A stretch of DNA of 41,739 nucleotides from an uncultured Prevotellaceae bacterium (GTDB lineage Bacteria > Bacteroidota > Bacteroidia > Bacteroidales > Bacteroidaceae), in contig CADADN010000031.1 in NCBI GenBank assembly GCA_902786665.1, forward strand, positions 1 to 41,739, in the 5' to 3' direction. Numbering within the stretch: the stretch's first letter is position 1; every line of letters begins with the position of its first letter. Position numbers and translations under genes: made by a program. Below, in pieces: positions 41,664-41,739 of this stretch. The notes below the pieces were generated by a model. The model was not told the DNA's origin. It did no database searches and saw only the letters and a list, made by a program, of their open reading frames with translations.

Positions 41664-41739
41664 AAGGAGGCGGCGACCTACTCTCCCGCATTGCATTGCA
41701 GTACCATCGGCGCAGGCGGGCTTAACTTCTCTGTTCGGG
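41664..41739 (-). rRNA. rrf: 5S ribosomal RNA, 3-prime part
   Basis: Minus strand reads CCCGAACAGAGAAGTTAAGC at the window edge, then the loop region GATGGTACTGCAA, and ends GGGAGAGTAGGTCGCCGCC. These are the conserved 5S helix III, loop and helix V/IV sequences; about 75 of 115 nt are present. The 5S is the last gene of an rRNA operon extending to the right of the window. The exact 3-prime end is estimated. Confidence 0.95.

Overview
The window comes from the chromosome of a member of the Bacteroidales, most likely a Prevotella/Segatella-type organism. The evidence is the recurrent Bacteroidetes promoter (a -33 TTG/TTTG box about 20 bp from a -7 TAnnTTTG box), the near absence of Shine-Dalgarno sequences, and family content typical of the order: Rho with a long acidic insert, GSCFA protein, HU-CCDC81/SPOR protein, C10 peptidase, BspA-type LRR protein, DcuB, and GT3 glycogen synthase. 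Species-level identity cannot be read from sequence inspection alone. I saw no insertion sequence, prophage, integrase, tRNA or CRISPR array. The window ends inside a 5S rRNA gene on the minus strand.

Layout. Positions 1-2340 hold the end of a CapD-like nucleotide-sugar enzyme, then a metal-chelate/cobalamin-type ABC binding lipoprotein and a FecCD-type permease, with no ATPase gene beside them. A convergent, sigma-factor-like regulator (2406-3407, minus) and a 731-bp sparse region precede rho. Rho is followed closely by an NMT1/SsuA-like binding lipoprotein and a TPR protein. Next come a PglC-type sugar phosphate transferase, a PA14-containing GH3 glycosidase, a HU-CCDC81/SPOR membrane protein with a zinc-ribbon/FHA partner, a nitroreductase, and a four-gene MacAB-type export operon (15110-19581).

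Positions 19620-27215 (minus) carry the most unusual pair: a secreted C10 cysteine peptidase ending in a dockerin-like module, followed by a giant fusion of an apparently active Ser/Thr protein kinase, a RecB/Cas4-like nuclease region and an SF1 (Dna2/UPF1-like) helicase. Plus-strand genes for a BspA-like LRR surface protein, TadA and DcuB follow. After these come a DUF1232 protein, a small membrane protein, a YihY/BrkB protein, RNase P RNA, a small lipoprotein, a GSCFA protein and an outer-membrane barrel protein. The window closes with a glycogen synthase/glucan phosphorylase operon (minus), a small secreted protein, and the 5S rRNA.

How the genes work together: most of the window is core chromosome (transcription termination, tRNA editing, RNase P, glycogen turnover, fumarate/succinate exchange) mixed with envelope functions (export, surface proteins, polysaccharide initiation). 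The kinase-nuclease-helicase fusion is the best candidate for a poorly described system, possibly DNA repair or anti-phage defence. That role is inference only.
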